Shown here in pieces: positions 26,607-36,688 of a DNA stretch of 64,000 nucleotides. The stretch comes from Marinibactrum halimedae (GTDB lineage: Bacteria > Pseudomonadota > Gammaproteobacteria > Pseudomonadales > Cellvibrionaceae). Location: assembly GCF_021234875.1 (NCBI RefSeq), contig NZ_JAJQVM010000025.1:23423-87422 (forward strand), read 5' to 3'. The position numbers were made by a program, and so were the translations under genes. The notes beneath the pieces are model-generated. The model was not told where the DNA came from. It ran no database searches and was given only the letters and a program-made list of their open reading frames with translations. How positions within the stretch are numbered: position 1 is the first letter of the stretch; every line of letters begins with the position of its first letter.

Positions 26607-26886
26607 AATATTTGATGAGTTACTGGCCAGTGTGCAAGAAATGGACGACGTCGTCCAAGGCAAAAAGGCCGCTGCTAAGGTAACAGAATTTCCTGAGCCG
26701 GAAGTAAAGCACATCCGTGAAAAGACGGGATTATCCCAAATGCGCTTTGCTTCCTTAATTGGTGTAAGCAAACGAACGTTAGAAAATTGGGAACAAGGCA
26801 GGCGGCAACCAACCGGCCCCGCCAAGGCACTTTTACGTATTGTAGAGGCCGACCCTAAACATGCACTGAAAACCCTGCATGGTTAA
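26596..26886 (+). CDS. higA: HigA-type XRE antitoxin
   Basis: A 96-residue antitoxin and probable autorepressor. The chosen ATG at 26596 follows AGAGGTGG at proper spacing; the upstream ATG at 26581 would lie deeper in the toxin gene. The N-terminal ~45 residues should be the flexible toxin-binding part (DELLASVQEMDDVVQGKKAAAK). A Cro/C1-type helix-turn-helix follows: VKHIREKTGLSQMRFASLIGVSKRTLENWEQGRRQPTGPA (here summarised as GLSQMRFASLIGVSKRTLENW, residues about 50-70). It overlaps higB, so both proteins are made from one transcript. Confidence 0.87.
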   Translation: MKDEIFDELLASVQEMDDVVQGKKAAAKVTEFPEPEVKHIREKTGLSQMRFASLIGVSKRTLENWEQGRRQPTGPAKALLRIVEADPKHALKTLHG

Positions 26887-27106
26887 CTTCGGCTTATGGG
26901 GGCATCTGAGCGAAGTATCTCTGAGGAAAACAACCTATTTTCACCCGACTTCACGCACCTCCCCCACCTTCAAAGCCCCTTCCCCCTTTATTATAAACTG
27001 CTAAAATTGCCGGTATCGTCCGTGTTGACCTGTGGTGTATACAGAATAAACATACCCCCCATTGCAGCTCGGTTTTTCAGATTTGGCGCCATTTTCGCCA
27101 CCGTAG

Positions 27107-28000
<894 letters not shown>

Positions 28001-28012
28001 CGGGCGCTTTCT

Positions 28013-28058
28013 AATAGATAGACCCCTGATGGATAGAGTCGGAATGGATAGAGGCCCT
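28013..28058. repeat. Degenerate 15-bp tandem repeat after nadC
   Basis: ATGGATAGAGTCGGA (28029-28043) is followed directly by ATGGATAGAGGCCCT (28044-28058), with a weaker AATAGATAGACCCCTG copy before them. The first ten bases of the two units are identical. It starts 13 bases after the nadC stop and fills most of the gap to the next gene. Confidence 0.6.
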
Positions 28059-28083
28059 AAAATACAGAAACCAATAGGTTGAA

Positions 28084-29418
28084 ATGAATAAAGAAGCGAC
28101 TCTTATGATGTCAATTTTGGAAGAAAAAATCGCCGCTCGCCACGCTCACATTGGTGTGATTGGTTTAGGCTACGTGGGGTTGCCACTGGTACTGACCATT
28201 GTGGAAGCCGGGTACCAACACGTTACGGGTTTGGATATTGACCCGGAAAAAATCGAAAAGCTCGCCAATAATCAAACCTATTTACGCACGGTGGAAAGCG
28301 ACCGCATAGCAAACGCCAACCAACTGGGCTTTCAATACACCACCGACTTTTCTGTCGTTGGCGAGCTCGATATTGTCATACTCTGCCTGCCCACCCCACT
28401 GAACCGGCATCGTGAACCGGATATGCGTTTTATCACCCAAACCCTTGAGACGATAAAACCCCACTTGCACGCCAACACGATGCTGATATTGGAAAGCACC
28501 ACCTACCCCGGCACCACGGAAGAATTGCTGGTGCCCGTGGCGGAATCGATGAAGTTAACGGTGGGCGAAGACATTTTTATTGTGTATTCCCCCGAAAGGG
28601 AAGACCCAGGCAACCCACACCATTCCACCGCGACCATTCCCAAAGTCTGCGGTGGCATTACCGAGGCCTGCAACCGCCATGGCATTGCTTTTTATGAAAC
28701 CATCATCCAACAAGTGGTGCCGGTCAGCTCCACCAAAGCCGCCGAAATGACCAAGCTGCTGGAAAATATTCACCGCGCCGTGAATATTGGCCTCGTCAAT
28801 GAAATGAAAATTGTGGCGGATAAAATGGGCATTAATATTCATGAAGTGATCGACGCCGCCGCCACCAAACCCTTCGGCTTCACAAAATACACCCCCGGCC
28901 CCGGTTTGGGTGGCCACTGCATACCCATCGACCCGTTTTACCTGACTTGGAAAGCCAAGGAATACGGAATCAATACCCGCTTTATTGAATTGGCCGGAGA
29001 AATAAACCGCGCCATGCCCGAGTGGGTCGTCGGTAAATTAATGGACGCCTTAAACGACAGAGGCAAAGCGTTAAAAGGCAGTAAAATATTAATCCTCGGG
29101 ATTGCCTACAAAAAGAACATCGACGACGCCCGCGAAAGCCCTGCCATTAAAATTATGGAAATTCTTCGAGCAAAAGGCGCAGATGTGCAATACAGCGACC
29201 CGCACATACCGGTGTTTCCTAAAATGCGGGACCATCAGTTTGATTTGAAAAGCGTTGAAATTACGGAAGAGAATCTTCGGGGATTTGATGCGGGGGTGTT
29301 GGCGACACCGCACGATGATTTAAATTTAGAAAATATTTTTTCGCTACCGCTGGTTGTTGATACGCAAAATGTGTTGAGTGAGTATCAGCTGGAAATACCT
29401 TGTGTTGTTGGTGCTTGA
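28084..29418 (+). CDS. Nucleotide sugar dehydrogenase, WbpA-like (UDP-GlcNAc 6-dehydrogenase)
   Basis: A UDP-sugar 6-dehydrogenase that oxidises C6 of a nucleotide sugar to the uronic acid with two NAD+. The 444-residue sequence has the N-terminal Rossmann motif [12 protein letters not shown] near residue 22, the [12 protein letters not shown] and [20 protein letters not shown] blocks and the catalytic Cys in [18 protein letters not shown] (about residue 279). The pattern is closest to WbpA of O-antigen synthesis, so UDP-GlcNAc is the likely substrate; UDP-ManNAc or UDP-Glc cannot be excluded. AGGTTG lies before the ATG at 28084. No glycosyltransferase is adjacent; it converges with the acyltransferase gene. 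Confidence 0.9.
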   Translation: MNKEATLMMSILEEKIAARHAHIGVIGLGYVGLPLVLTIVEAGYQHVTGLDIDPEKIEKLANNQTYLRTVESDRIANANQLGFQYTTDFSVVGELDIVILCLPTPLNRHREPDMRFITQTLETIKPHLHANTMLILESTTYPGTTEELLVPVAESMKLTVGEDIFIVYSPEREDPGNPHHSTATIPKVCGGITEACNRHGIAFYETIIQQVVPVSSTKAAEMTKLLENIHRAVNIGLVNEMKIVADKMGINIHEVIDAAATKPFGFTKYTPGPGLGGHCIPIDPFYLTWKAKEYGINTRFIELAGEINRAMPEWVVGKLMDALNDRGKALKGSKILILGIAYKKNIDDARESPAIKIMEILRAKGADVQYSDPHIPVFPKMRDHQFDLKSVEITEENLRGFDAGVLATPHDDLNLENIFSLPLVVDTQNVLSEYQLEIPCVVGA

Positions 29419-29441
29419 TAAACACTACCAAAACTCTAGTA

Positions 29442-30635
29442 TTATTGCTTCATCGAGATGGCATCCTTCAACTTAAGAAAAGGCTTCTCTACCATAATAT
29501 GCATAATTAACGCGATCAAAAAGCTAAAGAACAAAAAAATTAAAAAATAAAGAGCGTACCAAATTTCACCAAATAAGCCTTGAACAAAATCTTTATTCAA
29601 TACCCCAAGAAAAAAACTACCGACCATAGGGGCAACAAGCATATGAGATAAATACAAACTGTATGATAAGCGGGAGATTAAGCGCATGAACCTACAACTT
29701 AAAAAAGCATTTAGATAGCCACTACAAAAACTGGCACAACTGACCATCATACAACACAATATCGATATAAAGTAAATCACCCAAGCCGTATTCTGCCAAT
29801 TACCCACCGCCATCCAATCTTTGTAACAAAGAACAGACACCAACATCAAAAAGGCTAAAAAAAAGCCTATCAAAGCGTATTTTTTAAAGAAGTTAGAGAG
29901 CACATCCCAATGATATAACCAAGACCACATTAAACCTAAAACCAATCCATCAAAAGCCATATGAAATGGGGCTCTTACACTCCAGAAAAATTCAGGATAA
30001 TTTCCAGGACTGTAACTTTGAATAGTAAATAAGCGAGAAAGAAGAGGTAAAGTTGAGATTGAAAGTAAAACAATTACAACGAACACCCTATTATTATCAA
30101 ACTTCAAAAGGAGCCATATCAAAAAAGGGCATACAAAGTAAAATTTTTCTTCTACTGCTAACGACCACAATGGAGCCAAAAACTCTGTACCATTATAATC
30201 CTGCATAAAAATAATATGAGTTTGCATCTCGGAAAACAGGTCATCACCGGAATAATACACTCCCGGAAAAACACCGAGCACGATCAAAGCAATTGTCGCA
30301 TAATAGAGCGGAAACGTTCTAAGAATACGTTTTATCCAATATTTCCCAAAAAACGTTATTATTGATGCTCTATCTGGCCAAACACCCAACAGGTGATAAC
30401 CAATAAAAAAGCCACTTAAACAAAAAAAAAGATCAACTCCCACCCACCCATTCTGCATAAAATGATAGAGTGTGGAATATTGATCTTGTATTTTAAAACA
30501 ACATTCTTCCATTCCCCTAATGCCATGACGCAGCAAAACAAAGAGAATAGCAATTGCTCTTAATCCATCAAGAGCGGATATCCTACCCGGGGAACCGACT
30601 AACCAATTGATAGCCCCAACAAAAAAACTATGCAC
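29442..30635 (-). CDS. Acyltransferase 3 family membrane protein
   Basis: A 397-residue OafA/YrhL-type O-acyltransferase with about ten membrane spans. The N-terminal motif ISALDGLRAIAILFVLLRHG contains the family's R and catalytic-type His (RH), followed by GWVGVDLFFCLSGFFIGY and the ...SLAVEEKFYFVCPFLIWLL block. Such enzymes acetylate or otherwise acylate sugars of surface polysaccharides or glycans on the inner membrane. It overlaps the upstream polytopic gene by 8 bases, so the two are co-translated. Its nearness to pilA and to a nucleotide sugar dehydrogenase suggests surface or pilin glycan modification; the substrate is not known. Confidence 0.88.
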   Translation of the reverse strand: MHSFFVGAINWLVGSPGRISALDGLRAIAILFVLLRHGIRGMEECCFKIQDQYSTLYHFMQNGWVGVDLFFCLSGFFIGYHLLGVWPDRASIITFFGKYWIKRILRTFPLYYATIALIVLGVFPGVYYSGDDLFSEMQTHIIFMQDYNGTEFLAPLWSLAVEEKFYFVCPFLIWLLLKFDNNRVFVVIVLLSISTLPLLSRLFTIQSYSPGNYPEFFWSVRAPFHMAFDGLVLGLMWSWLYHWDVLSNFFKKYALIGFFLAFLMLVSVLCYKDWMAVGNWQNTAWVIYFISILCCMMVSCASFCSGYLNAFLSCRFMRLISRLSYSLYLSHMLVAPMVGSFFLGVLNKDFVQGLFGEIWYALYFLIFLFFSFLIALIMHIMVEKPFLKLKDAISMKQ

Positions 30636-31662
30636 TAGCCGCTATAACCGATCTAATTTTAGGCTGCCTTAACTTCCAGATATAAGTATCTACAACATAG
30701 TGATGAAAATTAATCGCCATGTACACAACAACAGTTAAAGGAAGAGTGGTATACACCGTTAACACTGAAATACCCGCATCCACCAAGCCATAAAATAACG
30801 CCGTAGCGACAAGACAGACACCAAAATAGAGATACCATCTAGACGGTTTAAATAACCAAAATAAAAGTTTATTACCCGAGTTAACAGTATTGTTAATGGT
30901 TTTTGTATTGAAATGCCATACAAACAAAATATATTGAAAATTATGCCATATATTAATGGCTAACCAACCATAATTTATATTGGAAATCGCCACATAGGCC
31001 ACTACGAAAATGGCGTGATGAGAGAGATGATATAAAGCATAATTTAAAGATACCTTCTGAGAATAGAGCGCCCAAATAAGCCAACACCCCCATGCGATCA
31101 TCAGAATAATATTAATAGCTGCGAGACCATAAACCATCTCGGCAGGTATTGGCAATGTCACTACATCCATATACAAAAAAGCATCTGGCTGTAGAGAAGA
31201 CATATAAGCAAAGGTGGTGATAGGTGTGATATAAAATACCAAACGGTGAAATAATACAGGGCCGCTCTCAGTACTTTGTGACTTGTACTTTATAGATTTC
31301 GCAATCCCTTCACTCTGCCGCGTATAGTGCCACCATTGCCAATGCAAATATACAGTAGCGATTAGCCAAACCGAACCAATTAAAGCAAGAGAAAACACCA
31401 CGAATAGTACAAAAGGGGGTAAATATAACGTTAGCGCTTTGTTTAGTTTATTGCTTTCCCAAGAGCCAGCCAAGCGAGTATAAGTAGAAATGACGTGATG
31501 ATAGCCTAACAATGATAGATCTAGCAATAATACCAAATCAAAATAGCTGGGGTTAATTGAGACAAATACTGCTGAAGAAATCGCAATAACAGGTAGGATA
31601 ACAACAAAAAAGCTATCAAAAAAAGGGTTACGAAAACAAACACTTTGAGCCTTTGAACTCAT
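30628..31662 (-). CDS. Histidine-rich polytopic membrane protein of unknown function
   Basis: A 344-residue protein with about eight hydrophobic segments. Histidines sit at membrane edges in repeated motifs: GYHHVISTYTR (about residue 53), HWQWWHYTRQSEG (about 115), HLSHHAIFV (about 219), NIWHNFQYILFVWHFNTK (about 245) and NFHHYVVDTYIWKLR (about 320). Clusters of this sort resemble membrane di-iron or other metal oxidases (desaturases, hydroxylases), but I cannot assign a family. It lies just after the pilA terminator on the same strand and overlaps the acyltransferase gene by 8 bases. Genes immediately downstream of pilA often encode pilin-modifying or accessory proteins, so such a role is possible. 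Confidence 0.65.
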   Translation of the reverse strand: MSSKAQSVCFRNPFFDSFFVVILPVIAISSAVFVSINPSYFDLVLLLDLSLLGYHHVISTYTRLAGSWESNKLNKALTLYLPPFVLFVVFSLALIGSVWLIATVYLHWQWWHYTRQSEGIAKSIKYKSQSTESGPVLFHRLVFYITPITTFAYMSSLQPDAFLYMDVVTLPIPAEMVYGLAAINIILMIAWGCWLIWALYSQKVSLNYALYHLSHHAIFVVAYVAISNINYGWLAINIWHNFQYILFVWHFNTKTINNTVNSGNKLLFWLFKPSRWYLYFGVCLVATALFYGLVDAGISVLTVYTTLPLTVVVYMAINFHHYVVDTYIWKLRQPKIRSVIAASA

Positions 31663-31691
31663 ATATCAAGCACCTCAAAAACCCACTAAAC

Positions 31692-31720
31692 AAAAGGGGC
31701 TTTATCGGCCCCTTTTTTAA
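31692..31720 (-). terminator. Intrinsic terminator of pilA
   Basis: AAAAGGGGC and GCCCCTTTT (31692-31700 and 31708-31716) form a strong stem; on the - strand it ends in TTTTGTTTAG. It lies 28 bases after the pilA stop and should make pilA a single-gene transcript; the A-rich other side would also allow termination rightwards. Confidence 0.8.
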
Positions 31721-31744
31721 ACCACTCTAATCAATTATACAAAA

Positions 31745-32233
31745 TTAAGGTCCTGTAGTAGCTGCTGCTTTACGACACTCAGCAGGCAAAAAGTTGTTTT
31801 CAATTGTTGTTTGAGTGGTATTACAATCCCATCTAATAGTCCCAGCTGAGTTTGTATTTGATAGAGCTGCACCACCAATAGTGGGAACATATGCTAAAAC
31901 ATTATTCGTTCCAAGCTGATTAATGTTACCAAGCGTTATTAAAATGGCGCCTGTTGTGGCAGTTACGGCTACGGCACTAATTTTTTCAGTTGTGAAAGCA
32001 GCTTGATCAGCAGCAACTTCAGCAGAGTATCTGGCAATTCCGTCCATACCATCATCCGCAAACAAATCGGTTACACCGAGTTTTAAGGAGCTAGCCGCAA
32101 TAGCACCTTCAGAAATCTTTGCGCGAACGGTGTAATCTTGATATGCAGGCAAAGCAACCGCTGCCAGAATACCGATAATGGCAACAACGATCATCAATTC
32201 AATTAAGGTAAAACCTTGTTGTACTTGTTTCAT
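31745..32233 (-). CDS. pilA: Type IV major pilin PilA
   Basis: Prepilin of 162 residues. GGAG lies 9 bases before the ATG at 32233; a longer frame from 32302 has no ribosome site and is rejected. The leader MKQVQQG is followed by [32 protein letters not shown], i.e. cleavage G-F with Glu5 present (only the first part [19 protein letters not shown] is needed for the call). Two cysteines near the C-terminus (WDCN and PAECRK) would form the D-region disulfide loop. It is processed by PilD (35625-36503), and assembled by PilB and PilC. It is transcribed divergently from pilB and has a sigma-54-like promoter and own terminator. Confidence 0.97.
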   Translation of the reverse strand: MKQVQQGFTLIELMIVVAIIGILAAVALPAYQDYTVRAKISEGAIAASSLKLGVTDLFADDGMDGIARYSAEVAADQAAFTTEKISAVAVTATTGAILITLGNINQLGTNNVLAYVPTIGGAALSNTNSAGTIRWDCNTTQTTIENNFLPAECRKAAATTGP

Positions 32234-32317
32234 GGTGTATAACTCCACATTCATAAGATATTGGTTTGGTACCACCTGCGGTGTAGGCGCTGGCCCAAGC
32301 AAGCTTACCTAGCCTTA

Positions 32318-32333
32318 TACAAATACAATGCCA
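32318..32333 (-). promoter_or_regulatory. Sigma-54-like promoter of pilA
   Basis: On the - strand TGGCATTGTATTTGTA matches the -24/-12 consensus (TGGCA, four-base gap, TTG), with the -12 GC changed to GT. It lies 85 bases before the pilA ATG. PilR-activated, sigma-54-dependent pilA transcription is known in Pseudomonas, and pilS-pilR are in this window (49166-52174). Confidence 0.5.
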
Positions 32334-32613
32334 GCTTTTACAATGCTTATTTTTTAAGGCTTGCACACATTGTTATCCACCTTCGTCATGCAAAAACAAC
32401 CAATACCCACCTTTTTTTCTTTCAAAAGCCGTCTATTACTGACGAAATACGTCACATTCACCTTGTGCGGCACCTCAAACAACCACCTAAACTAACTATA
32501 CGGTGTAAAAACACCTACACTGGTTTTAGGGTAGAACTATGACGAACAAACCTTATAAGATTAAGGTCATTAGCTGCCCCTAATACATTAATTCACTTTA
32601 TGCGCCGATACTT

Positions 32614-34335
32614 ATGAATCAAACTACGCTAACGCTAAGCGGCCTTGCCAGACGCCTAGTCAACGATGGTCACCTTTCTGCCGAAGATGCACAAAAAGCC
32701 ACTGAAGGCGCTAAAGCTGAGAATATCTCTTTGGCGTTGCACCTAGTTAAATCTGGCACTATGAAATCTGCCCAAGTGGCCCAAGCGGCTTCTGAAGAGT
32801 TTGGCTCCCCTTTATTTGATATCAGCGTATTACGAAAAGACGCCATCCCGAAAGATTTGGTGGATTCCAAACTCATCGCCAAACACAAGGCACTCCCACT
32901 CTTTAAGCGTGGTAATCGTTTATTTATTGGCATTGCTGATCCCACCAATTTACACGCCATTGACGAAATAAAATTCAATACCGGCTTAAGTACGGATGCC
33001 ATCTTAGTTGAGCCCGATAAACTCGAAAGAGCCATTGAGACTTACCTGAATGACGAAGACTCTAAAATTGGCGACGCCCTAGGCGATTTAGACGAAGAAG
33101 GGTTAGAGTCGTTAGATGTGCAAGGGGGCGACGACGATAAACAAGACGATGACGCCGAAGTGGATGAAGCCCCCATTGTTAAATTTATTAACAAGGTGCT
33201 GTTAGATGCTATTAAGTCTGGCGCTTCAGATATCCATTTTGAGCCTTATGAGAAAACCTACCGGGTGCGTTTTCGTCGAGATGGCGTATTACTGGAAGTG
33301 GCTAAACCCCCGGGTAACTTGGCGACTCGTATTTCTGCTCGTTTAAAAGTGATGTCACAAATGGATATCTCTGAGCGGCGTGTACCGCAAGATGGTCGTA
33401 TTAAAATGAAGATCTCGAAGACACGGGCCATCGATTTTCGGGTGAACTCACTGCCGACGCTCTTTGGGGAAAAGATCGTATTGCGAATTCTCGACCCCAG
33501 CAGTGCCAAGTTGGGAATTGATGCACTGGGGTACGAAGACGATCAAAAACAACTGTATATGGATGCTTTAAACCAACCCCAAGGGATGATTTTGGTGACA
33601 GGGCCAACTGGCTCTGGGAAGACGGTATCGCTCTATACCGGCCTAAATATTTTGAATACCGAAGAACGTAATATCTCCACCGCCGAAGACCCGGTAGAAA
33701 TTAACTTAGAGGGTATTAACCAAGTTAACGTTAATACCAAAGTGGGGCTGACTTTTGCTGAAGCCTTACGCTCATTCCTACGGCAAGACCCGGATATTGT
33801 AATGGTCGGGGAGATTCGCGACCTCGACACGGCTTCTATTGCCATTAAAGCTGCACAAACCGGTCACTTGGTGCTCTCTACCCTCCATACCAACAGCGCC
33901 CCAGAAACGTTAACTCGACTGTTAAATATGGGTGTACCTGCCTTTAACGTGGCCACCTCGGTAAGTCTGATTATTGCCCAGCGCTTAGCTCGTCGTTTAT
34001 GCAGTAAGTGCAAAAAACCGGCGGACGATATTCCTGACCACATTCTCACAGAAGAAGGGTTTGATGATATAGGCATCCCCCGAGAAGAATTCGAGCTTTA
34101 TCACCCGGTTGGGTGTGAAAGTTGCAATAATGGTTATAAGGGACGTGTTGGTGTGTATGAAGTTGTTCGCATTACGGATGAGATTTCTCGCCTTATAATG
34201 GAGGGAGGTAATTCCATTCAGATTGCCGACCAAGCACGCAAGGAAGGCTTTAATAATTTACGTATTTCCGCACTTCGTAAGGCTGCCATGGGATTAACAA
34301 GCCTAGAAGAAGCTAACCGAGTTACTAAGGATTAA
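32614..34335 (+). CDS. pilB: Type IV pilus extension ATPase PilB
   Basis: Hexameric ATPase that powers pilus extension at the inner membrane. The 573-residue protein has the N-terminal MshEN-type domain (residues about 5-150), Walker A GPTGSGKT at residues 330-337, the Asp box DPDIVMVGEIRD and His box GHLVLSTLHTN, and the zinc-binding cysteines CSKCKK and CESCNNGYKGR near residues 468 and 505. The acidic linker GGDDDKQDDDAEVDEAP around residue 170-187 is typical. It is followed 5 bases later by pilC; pilB-pilC-pilD form one operon, divergent from pilA. Confidence 0.98.
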   Translation: MNQTTLTLSGLARRLVNDGHLSAEDAQKATEGAKAENISLALHLVKSGTMKSAQVAQAASEEFGSPLFDISVLRKDAIPKDLVDSKLIAKHKALPLFKRGNRLFIGIADPTNLHAIDEIKFNTGLSTDAILVEPDKLERAIETYLNDEDSKIGDALGDLDEEGLESLDVQGGDDDKQDDDAEVDEAPIVKFINKVLLDAIKSGASDIHFEPYEKTYRVRFRRDGVLLEVAKPPGNLATRISARLKVMSQMDISERRVPQDGRIKMKISKTRAIDFRVNSLPTLFGEKIVLRILDPSSAKLGIDALGYEDDQKQLYMDALNQPQGMILVTGPTGSGKTVSLYTGLNILNTEERNISTAEDPVEINLEGINQVNVNTKVGLTFAEALRSFLRQDPDIVMVGEIRDLDTASIAIKAAQTGHLVLSTLHTNSAPETLTRLLNMGVPAFNVATSVSLIIAQRLARRLCSKCKKPADDIPDHILTEEGFDDIGIPREEFELYHPVGCESCNNGYKGRVGVYEVVRITDEISRLIMEGGNSIQIADQARKEGFNNLRISALRKAAMGLTSLEEANRVTKD

Positions 34336-34340
34336 GCCAC

Positions 34341-35558
34341 ATGGCAACAGCAGCAACCGACAGCGTTTTTACCTACAAAGGCATAGACAAAAAAGGCAAC
34401 AAAATACAAGGAGAAGTCAAAGGCGCCAGCTCAGCATTGGTAAAAGCCCAATTGCGTAAAAAGGGCATTATACCTGGGCAGGTACGCAAAAAGGCCAAAC
34501 CCTTATTTGGCAATGGTGGAAAGCCCATAAAGCCTATCGATATTGCAATTTTTACTCGTCAGATGGCCACCATGATGAAAGCTGGCGTACCCTTAGTACA
34601 AAGCTTTGATATTGTTGCTGATGGCTTAGAGAATCCAAGCCTCAGAACCTTAGTTTTAGGAATTAAAGAGGAGGTGGCCGCAGGTAACGGTTTTGCATCC
34701 GCTTTACGGAAACAACCTAAGTACTTCGACGAGTTATTTTGCAACCTAGTGGAATCAGGTGAACAATCCGGTGCGCTAGAAACCATGCTCGATAGGATTG
34801 CTACCTATAAAGAAAAAACAGAGCAAATGAAGGCTAAGATTAAAAAAGCTCTTACCTATCCAATCGCTGTTTTAGTGGTCGCATTTATTGTTACCGGTAT
34901 TTTACTGGTAAAAGTAGTACCGCAATTTGCAGAAACTTTCTCTAGCTTTGGAGCAAACTTACCGGCATTTACGTTATTTGTATTAAGCTTATCCGAGTCA
35001 GTCCAAGAATGGTGGCATATTATTTTAGTTGGTGTCACTGCTTTTGGATTTGGTTTTGGTGAGGCTAAGAAACGTTCCAAAGCGTTCTCTTATGCAGTGG
35101 ATAAATATATATTAAAGGTTCCCATTATGGGGAAAATAGTTTATGAATCCATCGTTGCTCGCTTTGCACGAACTCTTTCCACCACTTTTGCGGCAGGCGT
35201 TCCATTAATTGACGCCCTAGAATCTGTTTCAGGTGCAACTGGAAACGCGCTTTATGCAGAAGCAACTTTGAAAATAAAAGACGAAGTCTCTACCGGTATT
35301 CAGTTAAACGCTTCTATGAGAGCCACCAATATGTTTCCCTCCATGCTCTTACAAATGACAGCCATTGGTGAAGAATCCGGAGCTTTGGATGAAATGCTCG
35401 ACAAAGTGGCCCAGTTTTATGAAGAGTCGGTTGATAATCTCGTTGATAACTTAACCACTTTAATGGAACCGATGATTATGGCCATATTGGGTGTTTTAGT
35501 GGGAGGACTGATGGTGGCCATGTACTTACCTATCTTCCAAATGGGCCAAGTGGTATAA
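34341..35558 (+). CDS. pilC: Type IV pilus inner membrane platform protein PilC
   Basis: Platform protein that couples PilB to pilin insertion. The 405 residues comprise two GspF/T2SF domains. The N-terminal part has FTRQMATMMKAGVPLVQSFDI and the second its counterpart FARTLSTTFAAGVPLIDALES. Three membrane segments are visible (YPIAVLVVAFIVTGILLV around residue 175, a second near 225, and the C-terminal IMAILGVLVGGLMVAMYLPIF). It lies 5 bases after pilB and 66 bases before pilD. Nothing is unusual. Confidence 0.98.
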   Translation: MATAATDSVFTYKGIDKKGNKIQGEVKGASSALVKAQLRKKGIIPGQVRKKAKPLFGNGGKPIKPIDIAIFTRQMATMMKAGVPLVQSFDIVADGLENPSLRTLVLGIKEEVAAGNGFASALRKQPKYFDELFCNLVESGEQSGALETMLDRIATYKEKTEQMKAKIKKALTYPIAVLVVAFIVTGILLVKVVPQFAETFSSFGANLPAFTLFVLSLSESVQEWWHIILVGVTAFGFGFGEAKKRSKAFSYAVDKYILKVPIMGKIVYESIVARFARTLSTTFAAGVPLIDALESVSGATGNALYAEATLKIKDEVSTGIQLNASMRATNMFPSMLLQMTAIGEESGALDEMLDKVAQFYEESVDNLVDNLTTLMEPMIMAILGVLVGGLMVAMYLPIFQMGQVV

Positions 35559-35624
35559 CTCAAGTCCTATAACTACAACTACAAAAATAGATACCGACTA
35601 CAACCGATAGGATAACGCCCCTTC

Positions 35625-36503
35625 ATGTCGTATTACCTTTCTCAACCGCTGGTCTTAGTACCAGCGGTTTTTATTTTGGGCCTTCTGATTGGCAGTTTTT
35701 TAAACGTCGTGATTTATCGACTGCCTAAAATGATGGAAGACGAATGGCGAGATCAATGCTGTGATTTATTAGAGCAACCCAAGCCTGAAAAAAACGAACG
35801 TTTTGATTTACTTTTCCCCGCCTCCACCTGCCCAGAGTGTGGCCATAAAATTCGCCCTTGGGAAAATATCCCCGTGATTAGCTATTTGTTTTTAAAAGGG
35901 GCGTGCAGTAAGTGCAAAACAAAGATTTCAATACGCTACCCCTTGGTGGAATTAGCCACCGGAGTACTGAGTGGTTTTGCCGCATTGTATTTTGGCTTTA
36001 CTCCACAACTGTTGGCGGTATTGATATTAACTTGGACGTTAATCAGCCTGACGATGATTGATGTAGACCATCAATTACTGCCAGATTCTATGACGTTACC
36101 GTTAATGTGGTTGGGCCTTTTACTCAACAGCGGCGCGTTTTTTGGTGTGGGTTTGTTTACGGATTTGCACAGCTCGCTGTATGGGGCGATGGCGGGGTAT
36201 TTATCACTATGGTCGGTGTATTGGCTGTTTAAATTGATTACCAAAAAAGAAGGCATGGGCTTTGGCGATTTTAAATTACTGGCCGCGTTGGGCGCCTGGA
36301 TGGGCTGGCAGTATTTGGTACTGATTATTTTACTGTCGTCTGCTGTGGGCGCGATTTTGGGTATTGGTGCGATACTCTTGCAAGGCCGCGATAAAGCCAA
36401 ACCCATTCCTTTTGGGCCGTATTTAGCCATTGCCGGCTGGATTGCTTTACTGTGGGGAGAGGAAATTATTACCCGTTATTTGCAGATGGCGCAGGTTGGG
36501 TAA
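35625..36503 (+). CDS. pilD: Prepilin peptidase / N-methyltransferase PilD
   Basis: Cleaves and N-methylates prepilins, here PilA and the minor pilins at 52444-53004 and 56540-59207. The 292-residue membrane protein has the N-terminal GSFLNVVIYRLP, the zinc tetra-Cys motif CPECGHKIRPWENIPVISY and CSKCK, and the two aspartyl-protease aspartates in DVDHQLLPD (about residue 147) and GFGDFKLLAALGAW (about residue 212). Eight hydrophobic segments fit the family topology. It is the third gene of the pilBCD operon, and precedes coaE and yacG in the conserved order. Confidence 0.97.
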   Translation: MSYYLSQPLVLVPAVFILGLLIGSFLNVVIYRLPKMMEDEWRDQCCDLLEQPKPEKNERFDLLFPASTCPECGHKIRPWENIPVISYLFLKGACSKCKTKISIRYPLVELATGVLSGFAALYFGFTPQLLAVLILTWTLISLTMIDVDHQLLPDSMTLPLMWLGLLLNSGAFFGVGLFTDLHSSLYGAMAGYLSLWSVYWLFKLITKKEGMGFGDFKLLAALGAWMGWQYLVLIILLSSAVGAILGIGAILLQGRDKAKPIPFGPYLAIAGWIALLWGEEIITRYLQMAQVG

Positions 36504-36561
36504 ACCCACTCCGCATCAACCCAACCTTCATATCGAACGCATACTGATAAAAACATAAAAT

Positions 36562-36654
36562 AGGTGGCTTTCCTTTCAAGACCTTCGTCGGCAGGACGCC
36601 GACGCAGAGCGTACAAGGACGTATTTACAGCGTGTCTTGAAAGGGAAGTCGCCT
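36562..36654. repeat. 93-bp palindromic intergenic element
   Basis: Outer arms AGGTGGCTTTCCTTTCAAG(AC) at 36562-36582 and its imperfect complement at 36634-36654 (18 of 21 pairs) enclose an inner hairpin CGTCGGC-AGGAC-GCCGACG (36586-36604). The middle is GC-rich compared with its surroundings. It sits alone between pilD and coaE. The form is that of a REP/MITE-like dispersed element; a second copy is not seen in this window. Confidence 0.65.
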
Positions 36655-36688
36655 GTTTCCAAGTTCTAATCCATTCTTAACGTATTTT

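Noticed and set aside
32234..32302. Upstream extension of pilA from 32302
   Set aside because: It would put 23 residues before the prepilin leader and lacks a ribosome site; GGAG is correctly placed for 32233.
32261..32542. Plus-strand 93-codon frame in the pilA-pilB gap
   Set aside because: It overlaps the pilA promoter and leader, has no family resemblance and no ribosome site.
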